NCBI GenBank assembly: GCA_947625885.1
Contig: CANQQA010000018.1
Coordinates: 1-55,810 of the forward strand
Length of the DNA stretch: 55,810 nucleotides
Source: an uncultured Bacteroidales bacterium
GTDB taxonomy: Bacteria > Bacteroidota > Bacteroidia > Bacteroidales > UBA11471
Reading direction: 5' to 3'
The position numbers were made by a program, and so were the translations under genes. Each line of letters opens with the position of its first letter. Within the stretch, counting starts at the first letter, position 1. A model generated the notes under the pieces. It was not told the DNA's origin. It worked only from the letters and a program-made list of their open reading frames with translations, and made no database searches. This document shows, piece after piece, positions 31,786 through 40,460 of this stretch.

Positions 31786-32940
31786 TTAGAGAACTTTGCG
31801 GTAAAGTTCGAGAATGATGTCGCGGGTTACCTCGCGCGGGTTGCCCGGCGTGCAGACGTCGGCAATGGCGGAGTCGGCGAGCTTCGGCAGGTCGCTCTCC
31901 TTGATGCCCAGTTCGCTCAGGTGCTGCGGGATTCCGACCCGTATTGCCAGCGCTTTCACGGCTTCGACGGCGGTTTCGGCAGCCTTTTCCTTGCTCATGC
32001 CCTCTTTATATACGCCCATCGCTTTGGCAATGATTACGTATTTGTCGAGTGCGGCGGGAGCGTTGAATGCCATGATCGTGGGCAGCAGCAGGGCGTTGGC
32101 TACGCCGTGCGGTATGTCGAATATGGCGCCCAGCGGGTGTGCCATGCCGTGTACCACGCCCAGACCTACGTTGGAGAACGCCATACCGGCGATGTACTGT
32201 GCCACTGCCATACCGTTGCGGGCTTCGGCATTCGTCGGCTCATTCACGGCGGTTTCGAGGTAGCGCGTTATCATTTCGATAGCTTTTATCTCGAACATAT
32301 CGCTCATTTCCCATGCGCCTTTGGTGATAAGACCTTCGATAGCGTGGGTCAAAGCGTCGAGACCGGTGGCGGCGGTGAGGCTCTTGGGCAGCGTGTACAT
32401 CAATTCGGCATCGACGATAGCGATAGCGGGAATGTCGTTCGGATCGACGCAGACCATTTTTTTCTCATTCACTTCGTCGGTGATGACGTAGTTGATAGTA
32501 ACTTCGGCAGCCGTACCGGCGGTAGTCGGCAGAGCGATAATGGGGACGGATTTCTTTTTGGTATCGGCTACGCCTTCGAGCGAAACCACGTCGCTGAAAT
32601 CGGGGTTGTTGGTGATGATGCCGATAGCCTTGGAGGTGTCGATGGACGAACCGCCGCCGATAGCCAGAATGAAATCGGCGCCCGATGCAGCGAAAGCCTT
32701 TACGCCGGCTTTCACGTTCGATACCGTCGGGTTGGGTTTTATATCGCTGAACACTTCGTAAGGAATGCCGGCGTTTTTCAGTACCGAAAGCACTTTGTCC
32801 GCCACGCCGAATTTGATAAGATCTTTATCGGTGGCGACGAAAGCCTTGTGCAGTCCGAGACGTTTTACCTCTTTGGGCAGCACTTCGCGCGCCCCGGGTC
32901 CGAAATAGGATACTTCGTTGAGAACAAATCTGTTAATCAT
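31786..32940 (-). CDS. fucO: Lactaldehyde reductase (1,2-propanediol oxidoreductase)
   Basis: Iron-dependent group III alcohol dehydrogenase, 384 residues. The N-terminal Rossmann-like half contains the NAD loop IGGGSSIDTSKAIG (about 95-108). The C-terminal half has metal ligands in EGLITKGA-type and HGMAHPLGAIFDIPHGVANALLLP segments (three His and an Asp, including the DAL...HAIE part). In anaerobic fucose use it reduces L-lactaldehyde to 1,2-propanediol to restore NAD+. It starts 23 bp after fucI. Length and the MINRFVLNEVSYFG opening fit FucO of Bacteroidales. Confidence 0.94.
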   Translation of the reverse strand: MINRFVLNEVSYFGPGAREVLPKEVKRLGLHKAFVATDKDLIKFGVADKVLSVLKNAGIPYEVFSDIKPNPTVSNVKAGVKAFAASGADFILAIGGGSSIDTSKAIGIITNNPDFSDVVSLEGVADTKKKSVPIIALPTTAGTAAEVTINYVITDEVNEKKMVCVDPNDIPAIAIVDAELMYTLPKSLTAATGLDALTHAIEGLITKGAWEMSDMFEIKAIEMITRYLETAVNEPTNAEARNGMAVAQYIAGMAFSNVGLGVVHGMAHPLGAIFDIPHGVANALLLPTIMAFNAPAALDKYVIIAKAMGVYKEGMSKEKAAETAVEAVKALAIRVGIPQHLSELGIKESDLPKLADSAIADVCTPGNPREVTRDIILELYRKVL

Positions 32941-32963
32941 GTTTTTGCATATTTAATGGTATT

Positions 32964-34733
32964 TTATTTGTAGATAGGTCCGTAAGCGGCGCAAGCGCGG
33001 TAGTCGGCGCCCTCTTTGTCCATGCCGAAAGCGTTCCAAGCTGCGGGACGGAAAATCTTTTCGTCATCGACATTGTGCATACATACGGGTATGCGCAGTA
33101 TGGACGCCAGCGTGATAAGGTCTTGCCCGATGTGTCCGTAGGTTATGGCACCGTGGTTGGCGCCCCAGTTGTTCATGACGGAGTAGACGTCTTTGAACGG
33201 CGCTTTGTCGCAGAGACGGGGAACGAACCACGTCGTAGGCCACGTGTGGTCGGTGCGCTCGTCGAGTATTTTGTGTATTTCGGGGTCGATGTCCACCGTC
33301 CAGCCTTCGGCGAGCTGTAACACGGGACCCAGACCCTTTACCAGATTCAGGCGCATCATGGTTACGGGCATTCCGCCTTTGGAAAGGAAGTTCGACGAGA
33401 AACCGCCCCCGCGGAAGTAGTCGCGGTTGGCAGGATACCACGTCGTGGCTTTCAAGCAGGCTTCGGCTTCTTTCTCGGATATTTCCCAATAGGGTTTCAT
33501 GGCGGGCTGTCCGTCTTTGGTGCAGGCACCCGTGCCGTCGAGCGTCGTGGCGCCGGAGTTGATGAGGTGAATGATACCGTTGGCGGCCAGACCCGTCAGT
33601 TTCTTGCCGGTAACCCGTTCTACGGCTTCGGGGCTCCAATAGGTGCGCACGTCGGAAAATATTTGCGCGCGGTTAGTGAGCAGGTGTCCGAAGAGCATCG
33701 CCACGCCGTTGCAGGCGTCGTTTTCGGTCGCTACGACGAAGGCTTCGCGTATGCCGTTCCAGTCGAACGATGTGTTGAGCAGCGCTTCCGAGAAGTCGCC
33801 GTTGGGCAGGAAGTCCGTCCACTGGCGCTGTCCCTGAAATCCGGCGGCAATGGCGTTGTGTCCGATAGCTTCTTCCTTGAAGCCCATTTCGCGAAGTTTG
33901 GGATTGCCGCGCATCAGGTCGCGCATGATAATCGTCATCTTCACGATGAAATTCCAATCCTTGTCTTTTTCGGCACGGCTTTTCGTTTTGGCGGGAACGT
34001 TGAAGTCTTTGCCTTCGTTCACCTTGCAATATTTTTCCGTCCAAGCCATTGCCTTGGCATATTCGTCTTTGTCGTAGATGCCTTCCTGCATACGGCGCAG
34101 AATTTCGGTGAGGTCTATCGACTCGTTGCGCATACCCAGATATTCCTGAAAGAAATCGGGATTGACGATAGAGCCGGCTATACCCATAGAGACGCTGCCC
34201 ATGGAGAGGTACGATTTTCCGCGCATGGTTGCCACTGCCTGTGCGGCGCGGGCGAAGCGCAGAATTTTTTCAGCCACATCGGCGGGTATCGTATTGTCGT
34301 CGAGGTCTTGCACATCGTGTCCGTATATGCCGAAAGCGGGGAGACCCTTTTGGGCGTGCCCTGCCAATACGGCTGCCAGATATACGGCGCCCGGGCGTTC
34401 CGTTCCGTTGAATCCCCATACGGCTTTCGGGTAATAGGGGTTCATATCCATCGTTTCGGCACCGTAGCACCAGCACGACGTTACGGTAATGGTGGCGCCT
34501 ACGCCTTCACGTTCGAATTTTTCGGCACAGGCGGCACTCTCGCCGACACGTCCTATCGTGCCGTCGGCAATGACGCACTCTACCGGCGAACCGTCGCCGT
34601 TGCGCAGGTTGCTGCTGATTAACTCGGCTACTGCCTTTGCCAGATTCATGGTCTTTTCTTCGAGGCTTTCTCGCACTCCGCCTTGACGACCGTCGATAGT
34701 CGGGCGGATTCCAATTTTCGGATAATTTTTCAT
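32964..34733 (-). CDS. fucI: L-fucose isomerase
   Basis: Converts L-fucose to L-fuculose; hexameric, Mn-dependent. The 589-residue product begins [25 protein letters not shown], the family's typical start. It has [23 protein letters not shown] and [37 protein letters not shown], which carry the metal ligands Glu/Asp. The C-terminal part ([20 protein letters not shown]...[14 protein letters not shown]) is also intact. The open frame extends 19 codons further upstream, but that part lies over the palindromic operator, so ATG 34733 was chosen. First gene of the fucose operon. Confidence 0.96.
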   Translation of the reverse strand: MKNYPKIGIRPTIDGRQGGVRESLEEKTMNLAKAVAELISSNLRNGDGSPVECVIADGTIGRVGESAACAEKFEREGVGATITVTSCWCYGAETMDMNPYYPKAVWGFNGTERPGAVYLAAVLAGHAQKGLPAFGIYGHDVQDLDDNTIPADVAEKILRFARAAQAVATMRGKSYLSMGSVSMGIAGSIVNPDFFQEYLGMRNESIDLTEILRRMQEGIYDKDEYAKAMAWTEKYCKVNEGKDFNVPAKTKSRAEKDKDWNFIVKMTIIMRDLMRGNPKLREMGFKEEAIGHNAIAAGFQGQRQWTDFLPNGDFSEALLNTSFDWNGIREAFVVATENDACNGVAMLFGHLLTNRAQIFSDVRTYWSPEAVERVTGKKLTGLAANGIIHLINSGATTLDGTGACTKDGQPAMKPYWEISEKEAEACLKATTWYPANRDYFRGGGFSSNFLSKGGMPVTMMRLNLVKGLGPVLQLAEGWTVDIDPEIHKILDERTDHTWPTTWFVPRLCDKAPFKDVYSVMNNWGANHGAITYGHIGQDLITLASILRIPVCMHNVDDEKIFRPAAWNAFGMDKEGADYRACAAYGPIYK

Positions 34734-34762
34734 ATAGTTTATAGATTTACAAGCGTTTATTG

Positions 34763-34781
34763 CCGTTTGTAAAACAAACGG
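34763..34781 (-). promoter_or_regulatory. Palindrome just downstream of the fucI promoter: probable operator
   Basis: Perfect 8-bp inverted repeat CCGTTTGT / ACAAACGG with a 3-nt TTT spacer. It begins about 6 bases after the predicted transcription start. The symmetric form fits a dimeric repressor, such as a GntR-family FucR, but no regulator gene is in the window. Confidence 0.55.
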
Positions 34782-34792
34782 ATTATGCACTT

Positions 34793-34823
34793 CAAAGGAA
34801 ATAAATATTCTTTATATTTCCAA
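34793..34823 (-). promoter_or_regulatory. Promoter of the fucose operon
   Basis: On the minus strand, TTGG (34820-34823) and TTCCTTTG (34793-34800) are separated by 19 bp. The -7 box has one mismatch to TAnnTTTG. Confidence 0.5.
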
Positions 34824-34882
34824 TAAATTTTAGAGAAAAGAAGTATTTTCTTTGACTTTTTTATGAAGATTAACCGAAAAAA

Positions 34883-34915
34883 GAGAATCGCCGATGTTTC
34901 CCACCGGCGATTCTC
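34883..34915 (-). terminator. Terminator of the sulfotransferase/PAPS operon
   Basis: Perfect 11-bp stem GAGAATCGCCG / CGGCGATTCTC. On the minus strand it is followed by TTTTTTCGG. It closes the cysQ-C-D-N-sulfotransferase unit. Confidence 0.87.
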
Positions 34916-34938
34916 CGAAAGTGCAACAGCTCCGCGAT

Positions 34939-36042
34939 TTACAGACTGTAATTCCAATCTTTGAGTGCGAAATCCCAATTCTTTTCCACCGTTTCGACGG
35001 TGGCGGGAGCATAGCTGTATTTGTTTTTCTTGTAGCCTTTTTTCTTATTGATATAGGCTTCGATGGCGGGACGGGCTTGCTCGAATCCGGGCAGTGAAAG
35101 CGTGTCGTAGATTTTGCGGGTCATCGCCAAAGCGTCCTGTTCGAAATCCTCGAATTTGATTTCAATCAGGTTGCCTTCGGGTATCAGGCTCTTGTCTGCC
35201 TGATAGCGGAAATAGAGGTCTTTATACACCTTTACGATGTTATCGACGATTTCGTCGTCGGTGGCGTTTTGCAGTTCGAGCGGGCGTATGGTATTGATAA
35301 AGAAATTCCGCGTCGATTCGAATACGGTGTAGGGGTTGCGCATCAGATAGATGAATTTGGCGTTGGGGAACATTTCGAGCAGCACCCTGATGCGTCCCGT
35401 GTGCGGCGGATTTTTCGATAGGAAACGCTCGCCGCCCGTATTCCACAACGCGATTTTTACCAATCGCTCGAATATCTTTTTGAAATGCGCCGTTTCTTCG
35501 GGTGTGGCATCTTCGAACAGGAGGAATTTTTTACTGTATTCCTGCGTGTAGCGGGGATATATCCAAAAGTTGTAGAAGTTGCAGGGGGTCATGTTGAGCA
35601 GGGCAAATTCCTCTTCCTGCGGCTGGTCGACGCTTAGTTCCATGTTGTCGGTCGGTCTTTTCGCCGGCATGGCGAGTGTCGCCATTTTTTTGAAAAAGGG
35701 CTGTCCGAAAAGCATCAGGTGAGGGAAAACCGTCTGATACGTCGTGTTGTAGCCGAATTGCTTGTCCTGCGAAAGAACGTTGTGTACAAAGGTGGTACCG
35801 CTGCGCCAGTGTCCGAGAATGAACACGGGGTCGTTTTCGATGGGCTTGTCGGCAAGCCGTTTGTCGAACCGACGGTTTTCAATCGCATTGGTAAGGCTCA
35901 ACAGCCGGCACAATGCCTTTGTCATGCCGTACTTCACTTTGTATCCTTTATCTACTGTACGTCCCCGTGTAACTTCGCAAAAGGTTTTCCAATCGGCACC
36001 TATCAGCGTATTGACCGGTAGTTTCTGAAAGTTGAATCCCAT
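34939..36042 (-). CDS. PAPS-dependent sulfotransferase (small-molecule type, gut Bacteroides SULT-like)
   Basis: Transfers a sulfonate from PAPS to an acceptor hydroxyl. The 367-residue soluble protein has the 5'-phosphosulfate loop FILGHWRSGTTFVHNVL (Arg80-Ser81-Gly-Thr-Thr84) and the 3'-phosphate site FIYLMRNPYTVFESTRNF. This is the Sulfotransfer_3-type layout. No signal peptide or membrane helix is seen. The gene begins 2 bp after cysN in a five-gene operon that makes PAPS (cysD, cysN, cysC) and removes the by-product PAP (cysQ). The same arrangement has been described for steroid/cholesterol sulfonation in Bacteroides thetaiotaomicron (BT0416 locus), from memory. The acceptor here is inferred, not proven. 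Confidence 0.9.
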   Translation of the reverse strand: MGFNFQKLPVNTLIGADWKTFCEVTRGRTVDKGYKVKYGMTKALCRLLSLTNAIENRRFDKRLADKPIENDPVFILGHWRSGTTFVHNVLSQDKQFGYNTTYQTVFPHLMLFGQPFFKKMATLAMPAKRPTDNMELSVDQPQEEEFALLNMTPCNFYNFWIYPRYTQEYSKKFLLFEDATPEETAHFKKIFERLVKIALWNTGGERFLSKNPPHTGRIRVLLEMFPNAKFIYLMRNPYTVFESTRNFFINTIRPLELQNATDDEIVDNIVKVYKDLYFRYQADKSLIPEGNLIEIKFEDFEQDALAMTRKIYDTLSLPGFEQARPAIEAYINKKKGYKKNKYSYAPATVETVEKNWDFALKDWNYSL

Positions 36043-36044
36043 GC

Positions 36045-37802
36045 TCAGAGTTTTATGTTGATGATGTTTTCGACGGCTTCGGCGATGTGCTGCCGGTTGA
36101 TCGTGCAGAAATTTTTGTCGCGTTCCACCGGCTGCGAGGTCTCCTCGTCGATACCGATGGTGAAAGCGTCGGCTTTTACTTCGCCGTAAAGGTCGATGCA
36201 GATGACTGTCAACCCCTGTCCGACGAGCGTTTCGGCGATAGCGGCAAATGCCGCGTTGTCCCGATTTTTAAGTCCTAACATTTCGGCGTCGAGTACGACG
36301 GCGAAATGTCCGATATCGAACAGGCGGCGTTCCAGCATATAGGCGCATTCGCGCTGCGCCGCAAGATTGTCGCCCACCACGTTGAACAACCGACTTTCGT
36401 GTCCGAGATGTTTTTCGCGTTCTGCGACCGTTACTGCCGATATGCCTTCCTGCATCTTTTTACGGTCGGCTTCGGTAATGGTCGAGGCGAGGTCGGAACT
36501 TTTCACTTCGTCGATGATCATGCCCACTGCGCAGGTGTTGTTGGTTATCGGGTCGATGAGCACGAACGAGCCGCAGCTCTTGTTCTTTTTATAAGAATCG
36601 AAGAATATCGGTTTGTTGGTAACGAATACGGCGCGACCTATCTCGTTCAGTGTCAGGGCGTCGGTCATCGACTGTTCCATCGTATTGACATCGACTTTAT
36701 AGCGTATCCGTTCTATGTGTACGCGGGTCGTGTTGGTAGTTTGCTTGATGAAATACTGTTGGTCGCGTTCCATGTTTTTTTCGTCCATCCATACGAGTAT
36801 CGCTTCGAAATAGCGGCTGATGTGCGGCACGTTGTCGGGGTGCACCAGCATTTCTCCGCGCGAAAGGTCTATCTCGTCTTCGAGCGTCAGCGTAACCGAT
36901 TGCGGCGAAAAGGCTTCGTCGAGTTCGCCGTCGTAGGTTGTAATCGACTTGACACGCGATTTTTTTCCCGACGGGATAGCCAGCACTTCGTCGCCCTTGT
37001 GTACGACACCGGAGGCTACACGACCGGAAAATCCGCGAAAATTCAGATTCGGACGCAGCACGTATTGTATGGGATAGCGGAAATCTTTCAGATTGTGGTC
37101 GTTGGCTATATGCACGGTTTCCAAGAAATCGAGCAGGGCGCGCCCCGTGTACCATGGCATGTTTTCCGATTTATCCACCACGTTGTCGCCTTTGAGGGCG
37201 GAGAGGGGTATGCACACCACATCGGGTATGCCGAGCGGCTCTACGAATTTACGATAGTCCTCCACGATTTTGTCGAAGACTTTTTCATCGTAATTTACCA
37301 AGTCCATTTTATTGACGGCAAGCACGATATGCTTTATTCCCAAGAGCGAAACCAAATAGGTGTGGCGGCGGGTCTGCGTGATGACGCCCGTGCGGGCATC
37401 GACCAGAATAATCGCCAGATTGGCAGTAGAACCGCCCGTAATCATGTTGCGGGTGTATTGTTCGTGCCCGGGAGTGTCGGCGATGATGAATTTCCGTTTG
37501 TTGGTGGAAAAGTAGCGGTAAGCCACGTCGATGGTGATGCCCTGTTCGCGCTCGGCTTTCAGACCGTCGAGCAGGAGGGCGTAGTCGATGTTGTCGCCGG
37601 CATTGCCCACGCGCTTGCTGTCGCGTTCGAGGGCGTCGAGCTGGTCTTCATACAGTTTCTTGCTGTCGAAAAGCAGACGCCCGATAAGCGTCGATTTGCC
37701 GTCATCGACAGACCCTGCCGTAAGCAGGCGCAACAAGTCTTTTTTCTCGTCCTGATCGAGGAACTCCGATATGTTGAGTTTATCTTTTTTCGTTTCGTTC
37801 AT
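36045..37802 (-). CDS. cysN: ATP sulfurylase large subunit (GTPase) with a P-loop-less APS-kinase-like tail
   Basis: GTPase subunit that drives adenylation of sulfate to APS together with CysD. G-motifs are intact: GSVDDGKS (30-37), DTPGH (109-113) and NKMD (164-167). The EF-Tu-like beta-barrel domains follow up to about 455. Plain CysN ends near there (about 475 aa in E. coli), but this protein goes on to 585. Residues about 456-585 align by eye with APS kinase: [21 protein letters not shown] corresponds to CysC ALERELHNSGILCRILDGDN, and [12 protein letters not shown] to the FISP strand. The place of GLSGSGKST is taken by [10 protein letters not shown], so the kinase site is lost. A separate active-looking cysC lies in the operon. 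Confidence 0.93.
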   Translation of the reverse strand: MNETKKDKLNISEFLDQDEKKDLLRLLTAGSVDDGKSTLIGRLLFDSKKLYEDQLDALERDSKRVGNAGDNIDYALLLDGLKAEREQGITIDVAYRYFSTNKRKFIIADTPGHEQYTRNMITGGSTANLAIILVDARTGVITQTRRHTYLVSLLGIKHIVLAVNKMDLVNYDEKVFDKIVEDYRKFVEPLGIPDVVCIPLSALKGDNVVDKSENMPWYTGRALLDFLETVHIANDHNLKDFRYPIQYVLRPNLNFRGFSGRVASGVVHKGDEVLAIPSGKKSRVKSITTYDGELDEAFSPQSVTLTLEDEIDLSRGEMLVHPDNVPHISRYFEAILVWMDEKNMERDQQYFIKQTTNTTRVHIERIRYKVDVNTMEQSMTDALTLNEIGRAVFVTNKPIFFDSYKKNKSCGSFVLIDPITNNTCAVGMIIDEVKSSDLASTITEADRKKMQEGISAVTVAEREKHLGHESRLFNVVGDNLAAQRECAYMLERRLFDIGHFAVVLDAEMLGLKNRDNAAFAAIAETLVGQGLTVICIDLYGEVKADAFTIGIDEETSQPVERDKNFCTINRQHIAEAVENIINIKL

Positions 37803-37813
37803 ACGCCGGAATT

Positions 37814-38722
37814 TTAGAAATAGCCTTCCCGTTTTTTCTGTTCCATGCTTGCCTCTTGGTCAAAATCAATGACACGGGTCGTTCGTTCGCTTTTGGTGGT
37901 AACCATCATCTCCTCGACGATTTTTTCGATGGTGTCGGCTTCGGATTCTATGGCGCCCGTCAGCGGGTAGCAGCCCAACGTGCGGAAACGCACTTTCATC
38001 ATTTTCGCCCGTTTGCGGTATTCTTCTGGCATGCGGTCGTCATCGACCATGATGAGGTTGCCGTCGATATTGACAATCGGTCGTTCTTTGGCAAAATAGA
38101 GCGGCACGATAGGAATATTTTCTATCCGTATGTATTGCCAAATGTCGAGCTCCGTCCAGTTGGACAGCGGGAACACACGTATGGATTCGCCTTTGTTTAC
38201 GCGCGTATTGTAGATGTCCCACAATTCGGGGCGCTGGTTTTTCGGGTCCCACTGGTGGAAGCGGTCGCGGAAAGAGAAGATGCGCTCTTTGGCACGCGAT
38301 TTCTCCTCGTCGCGACGGGCGCCGCCGAAAGCTGCATCGAACTTGTATTTGTCGAGCGCGTGCAGCAGTGCCTGCGTTTTCATCAGGTCGGTATGTACTT
38401 TGCTTCCGTGCGTGAAAGGTCCCACACCGGCTTCATAGGCTTCCTTGTTGTATTCGACAATCAGATTCCAATGATGCTCGGCAGCGTATTTGTCGCGAAA
38501 TTCTATCATCTCCTTGAATTTCCACTTGGAGTCGATGTGCATCAAGGGAAACGGCACCCGACCCGGTGCAAAGGCTTTTTCGGCGAGCCGCACCATTACC
38601 GACGAGTCTTTGCCGATGGAATAGAGCATGACCGGATTTTCGAATTCGGCTGCCACTTCGCGAATGATGTGGATTGATTCGGCTTCCAACTCTTTCAGGT
38701 GGCTCAACTTGTATTCAGGCAT
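37814..38722 (-). CDS. cysD: Sulfate adenylyltransferase small subunit
   Basis: Catalytic subunit forming APS from ATP and sulfate. The 302-residue product belongs to the PAPS reductase/ATP pyrophosphatase-like fold, with the loop [21 protein letters not shown] (SIGKDSS at about 35-41) and a C-terminal half rich in conserved [18 protein letters not shown] and [14 protein letters not shown]. The frame is open to 38749, but a -7 box lies at 38747-38754, so ATG 38722 is chosen. It is 11 bp upstream of cysN and 57 bp downstream of cysC. Confidence 0.96.
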   Translation of the reverse strand: MPEYKLSHLKELEAESIHIIREVAAEFENPVMLYSIGKDSSVMVRLAEKAFAPGRVPFPLMHIDSKWKFKEMIEFRDKYAAEHHWNLIVEYNKEAYEAGVGPFTHGSKVHTDLMKTQALLHALDKYKFDAAFGGARRDEEKSRAKERIFSFRDRFHQWDPKNQRPELWDIYNTRVNKGESIRVFPLSNWTELDIWQYIRIENIPIVPLYFAKERPIVNIDGNLIMVDDDRMPEEYRKRAKMMKVRFRTLGCYPLTGAIESEADTIEKIVEEMMVTTKSERTTRVIDFDQEASMEQKKREGYF

Positions 38723-38746
38723 TTTATTCGTTTTGTTTTCGGGTTG

Positions 38747-38754
38747 CAAAGGTA
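38747..38754 (-). promoter_or_regulatory. Possible internal promoter box before cysD
   Basis: TACCTTTG on the minus strand fits TAnnTTTG. A well-spaced -33 element is not clear. It would let cysD-cysN-sulfotransferase be transcribed without cysQ-cysC. Confidence 0.4.
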
Positions 38755-38779
38755 GTCTATTTCTTTGAGCAAAGAAATA

Positions 38780-39379
38780 CTAAACGGTGGTTATTTTGGG
38801 CAAAATGGCTTTTTTTAGCAGATTTACGCTTTCTTCGAGCGTGTGTTTCGACGTATCTATCGACAAATCGGGATTTTTCGGCGCCTCGAAAGGAGCCGAG
38901 ATGCCGGTGAAATTTTTGATTTCGCCCAGCCGTGCCTTTTTGTAAAGCCCTTTTACGTCGCGCGACTCGCATACCTCGATAGGGGTGCTGACGTATATTT
39001 CCATGAAATCGTCTTTCCCGATGATGTCGGCTGCCATTTTCCGTATCTGTTCTGTCGGGCTGATGAAGGCAGCAATCGTTACGACGCCGCAATCGACGAA
39101 CAGTTTGGCGACTTCGGCGATACGGCGGATATTTTCCACGCGGTCGGCTTCCGAGAATCCCAAATTGTTGTTGATGCCCGTGCGTATGTTGTCGCCGTCA
39201 AGTATGCGGCACAAGATGCCGCTGTTGTGCAGCTCCCGTTCCAGCGCTATTGCCAATGTGCTTTTTCCGGAGCCGGAAAGTCCCGTGAACCAGAGCATGA
39301 CGCCCCGCTGTCCCAGCAGCTTTTCGCGGTCGCTTCGTTGCAACATACGGTCGAAAATGGGGTATATGTGTTTTTCCAT
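38780..39379 (-). CDS. cysC: Adenylylsulfate (APS) kinase
   Basis: Phosphorylates APS to PAPS with ATP. The 199-residue protein has an intact P-loop GLSGSGKST (33-41), DGDNIRTGINNNLGFSEADR (61-80) for APS binding, and FISP with Ser107, the residue that is phosphorylated in E. coli CysC. The open frame reaches 61 codons further upstream, overlapping cysQ, but ATG 39379 gives a normal N-terminus and a 10-bp gap to cysQ. Functional partner of CysDN upstream in the pathway and the sulfotransferase downstream. Confidence 0.96.
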   Translation of the reverse strand: MEKHIYPIFDRMLQRSDREKLLGQRGVMLWFTGLSGSGKSTLAIALERELHNSGILCRILDGDNIRTGINNNLGFSEADRVENIRRIAEVAKLFVDCGVVTIAAFISPTEQIRKMAADIIGKDDFMEIYVSTPIEVCESRDVKGLYKKARLGEIKNFTGISAPFEAPKNPDLSIDTSKHTLEESVNLLKKAILPKITTV

Positions 39380-39389
39380 ACGGTTTGTT

Positions 39390-40190
39390 TTATTCGACGA
39401 TGAAATAGGGGTTATGCAAATCTTCTTTGTTGTAGCGCAGCGGCGTTCGACGGTCGGTGTGCCGGACCTCCTTTCCGGCGGCGCGAACGATGGCGTGCCC
39501 TGCTGCCGTGTCCCATTCCATGGTGGGTGCGAAACGCGGGTAAATGTCTGCCGTACCTTCACCTACCAGACAGATTTTCAGCGAGCTGCCTATCGACACG
39601 GTTTCGAGCCTCGGGTGTTCTTTGCGCAGCGTTTCGATGAAATCGGCTGTTTCCTGCGAAAGGTGCGAGCGCGAAGCCACGACGGTAAAGCGGTCTCGGC
39701 ACGTCGGCAGCGGCAGTCTTTTTGCCGAAGATAGAATGTCGTTCCACGAGACTTCCGACGGAATTTCTTCTATCCCGTCGATGCGGTATGCGCCTCGTGC
39801 GATGTCGCCGAAATAAAGAATCTTTTTCACCGGCACGTAAATGACGCCCGACACGGGAGCTCCCTGTTCCACAAAAGCGATATTGACGGTAAATTCGCCG
39901 TTTCGCTTGATGAACTCTTTGGTGCCGTCGAGCGGGTCTACTATCCATAGTTGTTTCCACAAACGGCGTTCCTCGAAAGGAAGCGCCTTTGCTTCCTCAC
40001 TGAGTATCGGGTAGGGGGTGGCGGAAAGAATTTCCCGAATGACGGCATCGGAACGTTTGTCGGCTATCGTCAGCGGAGAGTTGTCGGCTTTTAGTTCTAT
40101 TCCGAAATCGTTTTCGCCGTAAATGCGACGTATTTCGGCTCCCGCTTTCAATGCCGCCTGTATGGCTTTCAACAGTAATTCTTCTGTCAT
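39390..40190 (-). CDS. cysQ: 3'(2'),5'-bisphosphate nucleotidase (PAP phosphatase)
   Basis: Hydrolyses PAP, the product of sulfotransferase action, to AMP and phosphate, relieving product inhibition. The 266-residue protein has the Li-sensitive phosphatase metal site: Glu65-Glu66 (SEEAK), WIVDPLDGTKEF (Asp85, Asp88) and WDTAAGHAI near the C-terminus. The frame is open far upstream, through the promoter region, but the -7 box at 40273-40280 and the expected N-terminus favour ATG 40190. First gene of the PAPS/sulfotransferase operon. Confidence 0.94.
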   Translation of the reverse strand: MTEELLLKAIQAALKAGAEIRRIYGENDFGIELKADNSPLTIADKRSDAVIREILSATPYPILSEEAKALPFEERRLWKQLWIVDPLDGTKEFIKRNGEFTVNIAFVEQGAPVSGVIYVPVKKILYFGDIARGAYRIDGIEEIPSEVSWNDILSSAKRLPLPTCRDRFTVVASRSHLSQETADFIETLRKEHPRLETVSIGSSLKICLVGEGTADIYPRFAPTMEWDTAAGHAIVRAAGKEVRHTDRRTPLRYNKEDLHNPYFIVE

Positions 40191-40272
40191 AGAGATTCCA
40201 TGGCGAATCGCAACGATTCTTTTTTTTGAGGTATTTTCCCTGTTAGATACCAATTTTTTACAAAATCTACGG

Positions 40273-40280
40273 CAAATGTA
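40273..40280 (-). promoter_or_regulatory. -7 promoter box of the cysQ-led operon
   Basis: TACATTTG on the minus strand; leader about 75 nt. It is divergent from the promoter at 40340-40370. Confidence 0.5.
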
Positions 40281-40339
40281 CGATATATTTTGCATAAAAT
40301 AAATCTTTGGCATGTAAAATGTTTTTTTATCGAAAAATC

Positions 40340-40370
40340 TTGCGGAATAATGAAGTAAATCGTATATTTG
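40340..40370 (+). promoter_or_regulatory. Promoter of the cyclophilin-M16-cas6 unit
   Basis: -33 TTG at 40340-40342 and -7 TATATTTG at 40363-40370, 20 bp apart; leader about 85 nt. Confidence 0.7.
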
Positions 40371-40460
40371 TACCGTATTGGGAAACAGAAGAGGTCGAAT
40401 TGTATCGACGAGAGTGTTAGATGTTTCTGTGGTTACAAGAATCGTATCTAAAATATCGGT

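Noticed and set aside
36306-37817. A 503-codon plus-strand frame over cysN
   Set aside because: Shadow frame; cysN on the other strand has all GTPase motifs.
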